Shown here piece after piece: positions 25,201 to 37,598 of a DNA stretch of 64,000 nt. This DNA comes from Echinococcus granulosus (lineage: Eukaryota > Platyhelminthes > Cestoda > Cyclophyllidea > Taeniidae). The stretch is from contig NW_020170393.1 of NCBI RefSeq assembly GCF_000524195.1, forward strand, positions 721,282 to 785,281, written 5' to 3'. The position numbers were made by a program, and so were the translations under genes. The notes beneath the pieces are model-generated. The model was not told the origin of the DNA, did not search any database, and was given only the letters and a program-made list of their open reading frames with translations. The stretch's first letter is position 1, and every line of letters starts with the position of its first letter.

Positions 25201-28200
25201 GAAAACGAGGGCGGAGGTAGCCTCGATGGGTTTCACAAGGAAGAGAAGCCTTTGAATACCGATGGAACCGGTCCAGAGGTGAGCACGCTTTGTCTAGAGA
25301 TCCACCAACTTTTACTGCCCGTAGGAGATGTGCACTGCTACAAGTCTTTGTTTGACATGACCGTTAACTTCATGCAGAAACCAGCCATTAAAAATGCTAG
25401 CTTGTAGCAATGAGGATAAATTGCGCACTTCCCACTTTTGCTTCCCACTTTTACTGATGAGATGTCGAGACTCGACATGGCCCTGTAGGTCAAATGAGGT
25501 GGCTGCCCATCTTGAGCACATCAAGCGGTAAAATGCGCTGATGACAGGAGGAAAACGTAAATCCTTAAGCATAGGGCATTTGGGATTTGCATAATCACCT
25601 TGCCACCATTGCAGCCATACTCTCCTTTACATTTTCATTGACAAAAAAACTAGGAGATGCCTTTCATTGCACTGAACTAACCTTTATGCCTAACTTTAAC
25701 CCCAACCCTCACTCTAACTTTCCTTCCTAGAGGGAAGTTGCGAGGCAGCTAAGGTGTGTTAATGTTCCCCTAAAGAGAGTTTTTTATCACTATTAAGTTG
25801 GAGACAGACGGGAGTGTAAAAAGCAGTGGATTTTGGAGCTGCGCTTTATGCAATCTGCGATTTGATGACAGAAATCGCCTACTAAACCACATTGAGGCTC
25901 CCGATCACGTGAGTTACACAATTTACACTCCCCATTATGGGGAGGGTTTTATTGAAGCCCTTAAACAAAACACTTTGAGAGTGTTCATATAGATAAGTAT
26001 GAAGTATTGTAAAGATGTAAGATATTGCCATCTTCTTTCTATCAGTTGCGTCTCTGTTAATCCTTTGGATTATTCCAAATAAATAGAAGGATTTGAGGTA
26101 AGTATGTAAAAAGCGTTTTTAGGCATTATTTACTTGGTTGATCCGCCTAACCATCCCGTGTCCATCATCCATTTATCCATCCACCAGAATTCATCCATTC
26201 ATTTATCCATCCCGTATCTACCCATCGATCCATCCATCCTATATCCATCCATCCATCATGTATTGATCCTATATTCACCCATCCATCCACCCATCCATCT
26301 ATCCTATACCCATCCATCCAATATCCACTCATCCATCCTGTTCCCATCCATCCATCATGTATCCATCCCCCCATCTATCTATCCTATATCCATCCACTAT
26401 CCATTTATCCATCCTATATCCAACTATCCATCCATTCTATATCCACCTATCTATCCTATATTCTTCCATCCATCCTATATCCATCGATCCAATCATTTAC
26501 CCACTTTATTATCAAAAGGCGATGGAAAGTACTGAGCCAAATGCTGTTTGAGGTTCTTATTTACATTTACTTTAGCATATATATATGTATGTACATATCA
26601 CATACGTATATAACATTTTTGTAGCAACGTCAGCTCGAGAATCGACTGTTTAATAAGACCAAATCCCCTCCCAACCCGTCACTTAAGCCAGCGAAGGAGA
26701 AGGTGAGCAGGCTTACAAACATGCTTCATAAAAGTGGCCAAATCTTCTTCAATATGACGTTTCCCAAGTAAAAAGAATAAGGTAAAGAAAAAACGCCCAC
26801 AGAAGTAGTGACGGTTTTGTGAGACAATTTCATCTGCACCACTTTCATAATTTGAATTCATTTCCAAACTCTTTGATGGCAGGGAAGAAGCTTACATTTA
26901 CAAAAAAATCTCCCGATATTAATGCGACCATTATCTTGGGGAAATTATTACATTTAATGGTTGATTTCACCTCCTGTGGTAATCCACTAAATAATTGTGC
27001 AACTTTCTCCTGTGTTTCTAGGAATACCAGACACCGAAGTCGAACAGCACCCTGGAAAGGAAGGAAAGGGCAATATTCAATCCACACATTGAGGTAAAAA
27101 CTTACTCTTTGACCTGCAGTAAATTTTTTTTTTTTAAGTTAGGCCTTCTAGTGCTACATTTGTTAAGTATATTTGTAAAAAAATAGGAAAAATTTCACAG
27201 TATCATCCCTATACACACAGACTACTGTGGGGCTTGGACTGAAGAACACCCTCTCAGTTGTTCAGGGCAACCAGGCTATTCTGTTAGAGGTTTACTGTTC
27301 GTCAACTCTGATTATAAAAGTATTTTGTTTGTCCTAGGTCCGTCCAAAATCACCAATTGTGGTGAGTTCCATTGATATAAAGTCAGAGGGTATTTTGGGC
27401 TATAAAACACCGCTTCATTCTCATAAAATACTGCCATTAATTCACAGAATGGAAGCAAAAGTATGGTATGCCTCTACACTGTAGATTACCTCTTAAATAA
27501 TCTCCCTTTCCTGTCCCTTTCCTCGAGTTCTCGGAGCCCTACGTCCCTCTGAATCTGGATAAATCGCCCACCACTCCACCGACAACTGCTACAGGAATTG
27601 TAAGCTTCTAAACAGACAACTTTTGAGGAATATAATCACGTTTGAATTTCTTGGTCGGTAAAAAATGTATAAAATGTACACATCTCCCCCAAACTTTCCA
27701 TAGGACAACACAATTCATGTTTCACATTCAGCACGAGAGTCAGTACTTCTGCCACCGAAATTCACGCTCACGCCTTGATGTGCTTAGGGCGCCATTTGAA
27801 AAGACGCTCGAGGTGGCAGTGAAATGGAGGCATTTGCATCCAAGTCAAAAGGGGGAAAGAGGGGGGACGCGAAACCCCTTGACACATTTTACTGCTATTG
27901 CGTTCAAAAGACCACCAATTTGGTTGGTCTCCTAACAATAGCTAACCCTACCCTTTTTTCCTGGACCCTTTTAGACAGAGAACTCAGTGTACGCTACGCC
28001 AGGTTGGCGACCTACCACTCTCACCAAGCCAAAAGCAAGTGATCTTGGCAGTTGTCAACTTTTGCATTACCTCGTAATCACTGCAGTGATTTCATCATAG
28101 AGTTTAGTATTTTCAAGTTGTGCCTAGTAGAGTGCTGATGGGGCCGTGCTTTCACCGCACTTGGCAGTCTCATGACATGCTGCGCTATTCAGCCAACTGG

Positions 28201-31200
28201 GAGGGCTCAAAGGAACACCAAGGAGCAGTAACTAATGTAAACATGACACTGCACACTTAGCAAATTGAATTACAAATTTATGGCACCGAAATTTTGATGC
28301 CGACAGTGAGTGTAATTGGTTGCTTTCATGGTTACCTTCACTGAGGCTTCAACTTGAGTAATTACACCTAATTAGTGTAGGTGAGGCCAACTGTCAGAAG
28401 GTAGTTATTGAAAGAAATGGGTTTGAGAACTTAGACAATAATTAATAGCTTAATGCTAGTTAATATTCACAAATTCCCACTTCATGTGAGTTGGGAATGT
28501 GTAATGGGAAATGAAAGACCTCACCAGTACTTCTTTGATGTTTCAGACGGATCGTCCGTTTCAACAGACTTCAAAACCAGCTTGACGCTTTTCCCACTGA
28601 TCTGTGCTTTAGCCAATTGCTTATTTTGGATAAATAACAGTGACTTGAGAGTACCGTAGCCCCGGGAGACTTTTCAGAAGTTTAAAAGGCCGTAGTACCA
28701 GGGAAAAATATGAAATGGCAACGTACAGAAAGGCCGAGAGGCTACTGACATGGCCGCAGTCTTAGGTCCCCGCGTAACTAAAACTAACAGCTAAGTAGGA
28801 AATCAAAGTATTACAAAGGTAATCAAAGAGGCAGCACCAAAGGAATTTTAGGCAGTTGGCATCTCCTTTGAAAATTGCATTACGAGTCATTGTAGCTGAT
28901 AACACGACAATTGGTTGGCCCGCTTATTGAAAGGATCCCACGAGAGATCGTAACCTGCCTCACATGCTGTGATGCCGTCGGTTCTCAGCTTGACATGGGG
29001 CTTCACAAAGAAAGTATTCCATAATTACTAATTTTTGTTTGTTTTCTCTGCATGCAGATCTACACGCCACACGTTTCGGTTACGCAAATACCTCAAGTAA
29101 ACAGACTTTACGTGAGTATTTACCCCTACATATCGCCCCTCGACAACCAAAGCCTACTTTCCCTTATAATCCCGGAAATGAGACTTATTTTGTCATTACC
29201 GTTGTAGAAAATCACTTCTAGTTTACTTGTTGTATGCTGAGTAAATGGAATATCGCTGAGGATCTGCACCAGTAATTGCATGATTGAAGCCTCATATATG
29301 AAAAACTTCCATCATTTGTAGGATAACGGATATATTCGGACGTCCACCCGGTCCAACATTATAACCACAAAGGTGAGCTGTTGAAAATGCGAAGGCGTCA
29401 GTCATTTCGCTTTCTTTAATGGCAGGCAGACCAGCCGTCTGAGTGCACGTTCTCGAGGCTTGTCATTAGATGTGAAATGAATTGCTATTTCAAGAGTTTT
29501 TTGCCAACTGCGTCAGAAGTAAAGGGCATAGTAGACGTGTGTGCGAGCTAAAAACTCTAAAGCATTTCCTCATAGAATTAAGAAACAATAATTAAGCCTA
29601 TATTAGCTGGGTGGTCTCGCTTTGGTACTGCCGAAATTGCCTATGTTTTCATGACTGGCTTGCCGAAGAGGGCAAATTCAATCACTAAGGCCGTTTAAAT
29701 CTGCCTCACTCTATTACTTCAATTTTTCGTGAAAATCATAATGAGCGAAATCAGGTAGAATACACTGGGAACTCAAAATGACACACCAACTCATTCTTTT
29801 GATCAACAGGGAGGAGGGGATTCATTTAGACCACTGCAAGTCGGAAATTTGCCACGGTCGGAGGAGGTGAGTTAATTGCGGACCATCAAATTGATGTGGA
29901 ACTATAACCATTTACTCTATTTTCTTTAAATATGTGCAGTCCAACTTAATTCATGACTTTCTGTAAACTTTTGCCATTAGTTCAATGATGCGCCTCAAAG
30001 GCCTACACCTTCTTAGTTTACCAAGAAGATATAAGTGAAATTCGTTTATTCAAACAGGATAGCGCTTTCACCTGCGTTTGTAGGCTTTTAGTGGTGATTT
30101 GTGGAAGCGAGATCTACTTCACATTTTTTGTGCCACGAGCGATTCCAGCTGGATGCCGTCTCTCAACTGATGTGCCCTCTGCCTAACTAACAACGCAGAA
30201 ATGGTGTGATCGTATTAACACAGTGCCAAATTTTATTAGTGTTCATCCATAGCGGGAATAAATGAGAAGTAATTAAAGTGCAAAATCAGTATTTTAAGGA
30301 AACCGTGGTAGGCTCAACTAGGGAAGAGGATCTGATTGCCTTCTTGCCTTAACAGGTTCTGAATAGCACTTTTGTTTTGCAGACTATGCTACAGTCTGAA
30401 CCACCAAAGCGAATGGAGGCATCGGTTCCTAAGGTATTAATTCTGTAAATAATTCGCATTTTAGCCGGGGCTTATCTCATCAAAGTCAAGCAAATTAGTT
30501 GGTGTTTATAAGTGCCAAGTTTGATGTCGTATTATTGAAGAGGCACGTTTACTCAGCCTTTAATACATCACTTTTATATTTTGTTAATTTATCAGTATTT
30601 GCTCACATCAATGCTTGAAAAATTAAAGAGTGATAAAAAAATGAGCCTAAAACAACCATTTAAAGTTATCACCAATAATTTTTGCTTTGTTTTTAGGTAA
30701 TCTGCACTTTCTTTGATGATCTGTCATTTTAATGCCTGCATTTTTAAGTTTAACTGGTCCATAAAAACGGCGCGTCATTTGGGTCCGTGACAGTAGTTGT
30801 TTGTTCGTGGGGAGAGCTAGGAAGTAAATTGTCTACCAATTTACGAAGTGAAATTCGTTATGCAGTTGGTGTGCGAAGTAGACCTTAAGGCGCTTCTGAG
30901 ACCTTGTGATGAGATCGTTTCTAGTACAAAGTGGCATTCCAATTAAGCGGAATTTCTCGGCAGCGGATTGATCACTGTCAAATGGAGCAGGGAGTAGTGG
31001 TAGCAGTACTTCTAAACGGTGGGTTCGAGTCACATGCCCTTACATATTTTTAGAGGTCTGAGGTGAAGGAGCTGGTTTCCAAACAAACGCAAACGGAGAC
31101 AAGGGATTCAACGGGGTTACTGTTTACTAGCGTAAGTGTTAAAAAGTAGGGGTGTTAAAGTTTAATCATGCGCTTAAAATAACTAGACAACGCAGTTTAT

Positions 31201-34200
31201 GATCGGCTTAAGCTTTACTGTTAACTGCCGGGGGTTGTTTCATCTGCCGACTACAGTCAAGGCCAATCAACGTCCAATGCAATGACTGTCGACTGACGTT
31301 TTCGAATTTGGACAAATTGCTGTCCCATCCATGTCATATTGCAATCCCTTCGACCGGGGTCGAAACGGGTGCTCCACTCCTACCTACTCTCTCATATCCA
31401 CATCCACCTCCAGTCCAAGTAGTCTCACAGTCGAAAACAAACAACATCGCTTCATTTTTCTGCGAGGATTGTGGCTTGGATTTCGATGAAAAGCACCTCT
31501 TCGAGGCGCATCTCCGCACTCCACGTCACAAATTTTCAGCTGGGCACCGAGAAGCGGTGAGAATATTGTTTCAAGAAACTAGACACGATAAAACCGGAAT
31601 TCCTCTGACGTAAAATATTGGTTATGTCAAATAATACGTGTTCTCATTCATTATTAAGGCCAATCAAAACACGTCGGTCGCTTCTCGAAAACTCTCACAG
31701 GAACAAATTGAAAAGGCATCATCTTTAACTTTTGGCCATGCCTCTTATTCAACTCCAAAGTTGTCCCATGAAAATGCTAACAATGTGAGTCATGAGTATT
31801 TCTTTGACTGTGAAATGTCAACTGCCATAGCCCCGGGAAAATCTCTCTTGAGTTGAAGCAGGAATAATTTATAGGGAACTGTGGAGTTTAAGTGGGTTTA
31901 GGTCCTAAGGTAACGGAGGGAGATGTGTTGTAAATGGCGCCTGGAGTGGTTGTTGTATGTTGATGGGTTCAATAGAATTTGAGTTTTTACTCATCCGAAA
32001 ATACTGATATGGCGTAAAACGCTTCTTATTTTGGAAAATAGTTGATATTGACGTTGATAATCCTTGTAATTTTACCGGTTCCTGAAGAGACTCAATTCCA
32101 TTCTGCGCCTTTTTTTTCCTCTTCCTAACTATATAATTTGTAATTAACTAAAATACGTCTTGGCAATTTCAGTTTGCATGACAAGAGGGAGTCCCAACTA
32201 ATTTGTGCTCGATTAGCCTCGTTGTAAGAAAGCTTGGTTTTTTTACAAAAGTTGACTGGAAGCTCAAACGTCGCTGCTTCAAAAACTTAGGATGCAGGCA
32301 ACTCTTACCCCTATGGTAGAGTGGGGTTGGTTTATTCACACCCACCAAGTTGATGTGCTTGCCAGAATGATGTGCTCTAAAATTTGTTTCAATCGTCATT
32401 TTTTTCTTACATTCTTATTTAAAGGTATGTGACTGGTTTTCTTAAAATCTCCCCGCTTAATTTAAACGAAAAAAAACCTTTTTGTTCCTAGTTAACGTTA
32501 ATTTTACTCGCATTTCTTATTTAAATCAAATTGATAGTATAAATATCTCCCAAATTCCTGCAAAAATGCTACCCAGTAACCTTTTAACACCGTCTAATAC
32601 TCACCTATCTGACTCGCACGAAGGTCTCCAGAAGGCCAATTCCTGAACTAACAAGAACTGACCAATTAAAAGGTACCTGCCAACGCTTTTGAACCTCAAG
32701 GCAATCCCCTTCGCCAATCCTGAGGCACTAAGAATAGTCCCCTCCACTGCCACACTATTATAAAGTCGGGCTGCAAGGCCGATTTAAGTAGCTAAGCTCG
32801 GGAAGAGGGTCGAATTTATGGAAGGACTCCTAAGATAATCCGAAGGCGATTTGATATTCTGAGTGCTCATTTTATTTTCAGCGGATATCAATGTCATTGC
32901 GTTTATTCCATGAGAGCTTTACTTGTTGCATTTGGGAAGATGATAATGGCTTCTTTTCGTTACATCCTCAAGACCAATCGGGTTGGATATCCTCTCGGAC
33001 AGACGTACCCATCTCAAAATCCTTTGATTCGTGTAAAAGCCGTGAGTTGTGCACATCCGCCTCAGCCGCTTACTCCCTCGTGTACGCTTTGCGTTTTGGC
33101 TGCCTAACCTAGCTCGGGCTAAAAAGTGCGGATCCAGTCCAACGTAGCCACCGCTGTAGTGGCAACGTTTGTACCGAAGTTGACACCTTTTTCCCTCATG
33201 AAAGGTGGAGACGATTGGCGCTCATTTGTACGGGTCGGTGGAGCGCTCAATGTCACGCCCAATGGGAAGCACTGCTCGACAGATTCCTGAATATTCTGTC
33301 CAAAGTGGAGTTACCGAAAAGCCGCAGGAGGTGTGTTTTACAAGTAGACACTACACAGAGGTTCATGAAGCGCTCAAAGGAAAACTATTTACCTTTAGGA
33401 CTGTAGTGTTATCCTTTGGAACGGCCCTTAATTGGTGATGAAGCCATTGCAATTATTCCCCCATAAAGTCGCCATTTCGGTTTTAGAGTAATATCACCCT
33501 GCAGAGTGAAACCTTGCAAGGGATGAATTCGCTGATTCAAAAGCACAATATCACGACTCGCGGTGACCTATTCTTTTGCAATGCCTGCTTCGTATTTCTC
33601 CACTATGAGGAGATAATTGAACACATTGCTTGTGTCGATCATGTGAGTACCTTGTTGGCATTTTAACTTAGGCGGTTTCTTTTACAAGCTGCTTTGACCA
33701 AAGCCCCGTTTAAGATGGACGCTCTGTATTGCCTTCCTTTAAATGATAAATTAGGAGCCAGCGTCGTTTTTTAGCCGCATGATACAAGCGAAACATAAAT
33801 CAGCGCAGCATCTTGAAGAATTGGGGGTTAATAATTCTTTTTAATAGAAAATCCTGATCAAGTGATCCCATTGTTATTGCTTAATTGTAGGTATTGTCTA
33901 CGATGGTTAAAAACCTGTCTATTTAGAGACATTTTATATGAGGCATCACTAGGTACTGATCATATTACTATAATCAGTGCGTACCATCACTTAGTGTCTA
34001 AAATAAAACTAAGGATTTGCCCATGCTATTACTCTTTACCTTTCCCTCATTTGAGATTTTCTTTACCATTTTAGCAACAGAACATTGGGATGGGTCAAAA
34101 AACCGCAGCTCTATCCTCGGTAAAATCCTGATTTTCACCCTACCTGAAGCCAAAATTAACATCAGCGTTTATTTTGATTCTCACAAATAAATAATACCAC

Positions 34201-35268
34201 GTATTCCACTCTGTGAATAACCATGAATTAGGACACGGTAGCATGCCAACCCCCTCCGTCAAGAAGTTAGACGAAGAATTATTGCACTATATTAGATTAG
34301 ACTAGAAATACTGGTGGCTCTATAAGTTTGTATGGTCAATCCATTAACATGGCCACTCATTCAACGATTGGGGAGTGTCCGAATGCAAAACCGGTAATAC
34401 GTTTCTGTCCAGCATTCTTTTTAATGTATTTGAAAGCTACCCCACACACTTGCTGTTCGTAGGTGTTATCCTCACTTAACGCCTCGTAACAGTCCCCTGC
34501 TGTATGTTTGAGCCTAAGTGGATGTGAGGTGGATAAAGTAAACTTTCCCTGCATTTTAGAGTCAAGAAGTAAACGAAAGCACAAAACCGGCCGTTCGAAT
34601 GCCGTCTCTACCACCGCTTTACTCTACGAATCCCACCCTTCCAGATGCCAACTACATTGCCGTTTACGTTCCAGCCGAGCAAGCGGTGCGTTTTAGAGGA
34701 ACCACAAAAGCCAGTCACGACTTCCATATTGGTTGTATAGTCAACTAAGAGTTGGATTTTTGTGTTTGCATAATGTAGTTATCCAAATTAGTAATTGGAT
34801 TGGTAGCAAAATAACTAATCCTTTGAGCATTTTCCGTCAAGTGTAAATAATATGCTGAGGAGTATTGAGGGACTTTGAAAGGTGACTTATTTTGGTCTGC
34901 CTAAAGTGATTTTTAGAGGGTGCATTTGCACACCTACTACACTTCCAGGGCAGTTCTCAATTTGAGTGATTTGTTTGGCAGTTTTAGCTAACTTCTTACG
35001 TTAGTTGCTAAGTCATTGAAAAGATTTTTTCCAGGTGCGAGTTACCGTTACTAAGTCTGGCAGCATTGTTCATTTTAGGCAAAAAAAAGTAATTCCAGTA
35101 CCTTTCATCCCATTTTTTAAAATTAAGATTGAAGGTGAAAGTGGAAGGCGGCCAATATTCACTCAATACGTTTCCCTCGGCTCTCCCAAATTCCCCACCT
35201 TCAACGCACCTGTCGGGGAGAAGGGAGGCTCGCCGGAGGGCAACGCAGTGGGTAGGCGCCCCTTGTGA
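22277..35268 (+). CDS. VHS-like/GAT-like protein with C-terminal C2H2 (U1-like) zinc fingers on a chain of small phase-0 exons
   Basis: Exons: 22277-22310, 22570-22892, 23462-23629, 24365-24564, 24765-24840, 25186-25278, 25798-25908, 26625-26702, 27022-27093, 27338-27361, 27528-27599, 27975-28038, 28547-28650, 29058-29111, 29322-29372, 29810-29866, 30383-30433, 31054-31131, 31257-31556, 31659-31784, about 32882-33041, 33205-33330, 33487-33642, 34075-34119, 34560-34685, 35035-35268; about 990 residues. The start [18 protein letters not shown] resembles the first VHS helix; WSLDLLHMC and [12 protein letters not shown] fit later helices. Helical exons to 24564 fit a GAT bundle, as in TOM1, which binds ubiquitin in endosomal sorting. 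The middle is Pro/Ser/Thr/Lys-rich. Zinc fingers: CALC..H-x5-H (25840-25908), CNDC..H (31275), CEDC..H-x5-H (31461) and CNAC..H-x5-H (33577). Least sure: 24765-24840, 27975-28650 and the frame of 32882-33041. Two adjacent genes, split near 25.3-25.8 kb, remain possible. Function unknown. Confidence 0.65.
26153..26500 (+). repeat. ATCC/CATC tetranucleotide microsatellite
   Basis: About 350 bp of imperfect CATC/ATCC units with occasional TAT and CTAT variants. It lies in the intron between the exons ending at 25908 and starting at 26625. The strand is strongly pyrimidine-rich. The open frames on both strands here (Trp-Met-Asp-Gly or Ser-Ile-His type) are products of the repeat and not genes. 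Confidence 0.95.
28659..28820 (-). repeat. Degenerate TRIM LTR, reverse orientation
   Basis: Reading the minus strand it has, in LTR order, a TACTTTGATT start, a block matching the CATGTCAGTAGCCTC centre (plus-strand GAGGCTACTGACATG at 28739-28753), the TTGCCATTTCATATT box and a worn CTGAAAAGTCTCCCGGGG end. It lies within an intron of the VHS/zinc-finger gene. Confidence 0.6.
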
Positions 35269-36039
35269 AGCACCTGGCCATGCAATGGTCCTGATGTCTT
35301 GAATTTTCTCCTTTGGTTGACTTGTATACAATGCCTACTAATGCAAAAATTTGCTCCTGACCATACACCCCACTGAATACTGCTAGTAAATTCCGATAAG
35401 AGTTTGATTTTTTGAATTTTTTATCACGAATTGCAGACCCAGGGCGTAGGGGGTGGGTATCTCAAGACCCGAGACATGCCATTAGGATTAAAAGGGAGCG
35501 GTAACTATTGTCCATGGTCAATGAGCAGTGAGGTTGCCTCCTTACTACCAACGTGACTTCTGGGTTGTCAAAAATCACAAACTTAAACGAGAGTCGGTTG
35601 TAATTACCCCAGAGTTAAGGAATGTTGCCCCATAAAAATTCCGTTCTGCAGACGAATTGTTCTAGTGTCCTTTGAGTTATCTGCGACTCGTTTTCATGTG
35701 CATTAATGACTTCAGACCAGTTTATTGAGAAAGGGTCTGCTGAAAGCAACTTTGTGGGGAACTGAAACGGGGAACACACCCTTTTTGTGTTCATTGAAAA
35801 CTCTAAAAACCATGAAAGTCGGTCACGTCTTGCCCCATCACCATCATAATCACGGCCTCGGACGCTTCCAAAAGATGGTCTAACCGTACTTCCTCCTAAA
35901 TGCACAATGAAGGTAGCCTCAGTCCCCGCGGGAAGGCTTTTCTGGAAGACTCGTAAAGTTATCTAATCGCTGAATGTCCACTCAAAATTCCCTCCGAATG
36001 GCATCCGCAATTCGGAAAGAAGAAAAACAATAGCGTTAC
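35269..36039. other. Intergenic DNA downstream of the VHS/zinc-finger gene
   Basis: It begins with the expected 3' untranslated region. No convincing gene is seen; a 96-codon minus-strand open frame at 35615-35905 has no recognisable feature. Confidence 0.4.
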
Positions 36040-36640
36040 AATTTGCACGGTGGGGCAGAGAACGCGCATTGCCGACGTGCATAAAGATTTGGCGGCTAAT
36101 GGCATGACCCAGGGGTCATACCATTGGGCTGGAGTGCAGTAATCGTGCTCTTCAGTACCTGCGCAACTAAAATTAAGGATTGAACAAACAATCGAAGCAA
36201 GTCATAGCTCCCCTCTCTTCTTTTGAGTGGCCCCCTTGGCCGACCTCCCTCGTCAGCCATTGCAACGAAGTTGGTACCATAAAAAAAAACTCACGAACCA
36301 ACCGCACTAGTTGTCAAACATGTACGCAACTGATGAGGTACTTGACCGCTACATCACCAATTCGTCTTGGTAACTCTACTGGGTATGGGCTTTGTTTCTG
36401 TACGGACTGGGAATGTGCAGATTATCACGCATTTCCATGACTAGTTGCAGGAATACTAACCTAAAAGCCGAGTTAAATAACAAAGGAGGAGAATTAGCAA
36501 ATTTTCCGGGAGTAGGGTTTCTCATCTATTCCTCCCTGTTACGCATTTTTTTCACTTCAGCGCTGCTTAGCTGCATTTATCTGGGTTCTGGCCAGCTAGT
36601 AGAAAAGTCGACAAGGCATCGCGTGTTCACTTCACTGACG
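36040..36640 (-). mobile_element. Degenerate, 5'-truncated TRIM copy, reverse orientation
   Basis: In plus-strand order it has a worn LTR (about 36040-36200), a reverse-complement polypurine tract (CTCCCCTCTCTTCTTTTGAG, 36207-36226), and internal sequence to 36640. That internal sequence includes AACTCTACTGGGTATGG and CATTTCCATGACTAGTTGCAG, which match the copies at 41.4-41.8 kb. The second LTR is missing; a forward TRIM begins immediately to the right. Confidence 0.75.
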
Positions 36641-36644
36641 TCTT

Positions 36645-37598
36645 TATAGAGGTATTGCCAGACAGCCAGTAGCCCCCCCCCCAACTCTTCTGTACGTCAG
36701 CCATACGTATTCTGCCCCAGCATTATGTCTTCTTTTGACTTCAGGAAATTGTTGGTGCGTTGACTTGGTCGTAGCGGAGAGCAAAGCTGGTCTTAATGGA
36801 CAACCATCTCGATTTCTTGTGCTGAGTGTCAAACTTGAGCGTGACGAAAGAAGGGTAAATGCTCCGGGATGGCAATCTGTGACCTTCCCCACCGGTAACT
36901 GCCCCACTCCCGTGGCCTGCAGGAATGCTATCAACAACTGAAGCGACATTGGCCGTGAAAAATCTGGGAAATTTCGCTACGGAGATGCCTACGGTGCCTG
37001 CATGAATACGTCAGTTAAGTGGACTCGTGATACCTCCACCACCTTTCTACTAGCTGGATAGAACCGTGATAAATATAGCTAGGCAGCAATGAAGTGAGAA
37101 CAATGTGGCAAGGAGGAACAGAGGCTAAATCGCATCCCCACGAAACTGCATTAACTTTCTTCCTTTGCTACATGATTCTGCTTTTGGGGCCAGTATTCTT
37201 TTCCCAATGCATTTCCCAAAAAAGATGGATCTTCCAATTTAGAGGAGTCACTGGAAGGGTCCGGTTGCTCTCAAACTCACTGACTGGTGGGATTGAATTG
37301 TGGATGTTCTATTCCGTGCAGCACTAAATAATATGGGACATCCGACGCGGGAGGTCGGCCAAGGAGAGCGCCGGGAACGAGGATCAAATTGAGAGGAGGT
37401 GCTATGCAACACTTCGATTGTTTGTTTAACCCTTCATTGTGGTAAGGCGGCCTTTAAGGTCTCTGCCATTGTATCGCTTCCGGGTGGCCTGGACTCCGGG
37501 CCATGTCAGTGGTCCCCCAACCGTTCTGTGCATCAGCAAAACATTTTCTGACCTCGGCTTGTGACCTCTTTTGACTTCAGGAGACCAGGGCGCTAAAT
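36645..37598 (+). mobile_element. Degenerate TRIM copy with both LTR remnants
   Basis: A shortened 5' LTR remnant (36645 to about 36760) has ATTATGTCTTCTTTTGACTT before CAGG. The internal region shares GCTATCAACAACTGAAGCGA with the intact TRIM. The purine tract TTGAGAGGAGGTGCTA precedes a 3' LTR at 37405-37597 that starts TGCAACACTTCGATTG and ends CCAGGGCGCTA. The two LTRs have diverged, so this is an old insertion. Confidence 0.8.

Noticed and set aside
26134..26535. 133-codon frame of Ser-Ile-His-Pro repeats and its antisense partner
   Set aside because: Both are translations of the ATCC microsatellite; a short-period repeat whose period is not a multiple of three stays open in several frames.
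35008..35331. 107-codon minus-strand frame
   Set aside because: It lies antisense to the terminal exon of the zinc-finger gene, which has a good acceptor and continues the phase.
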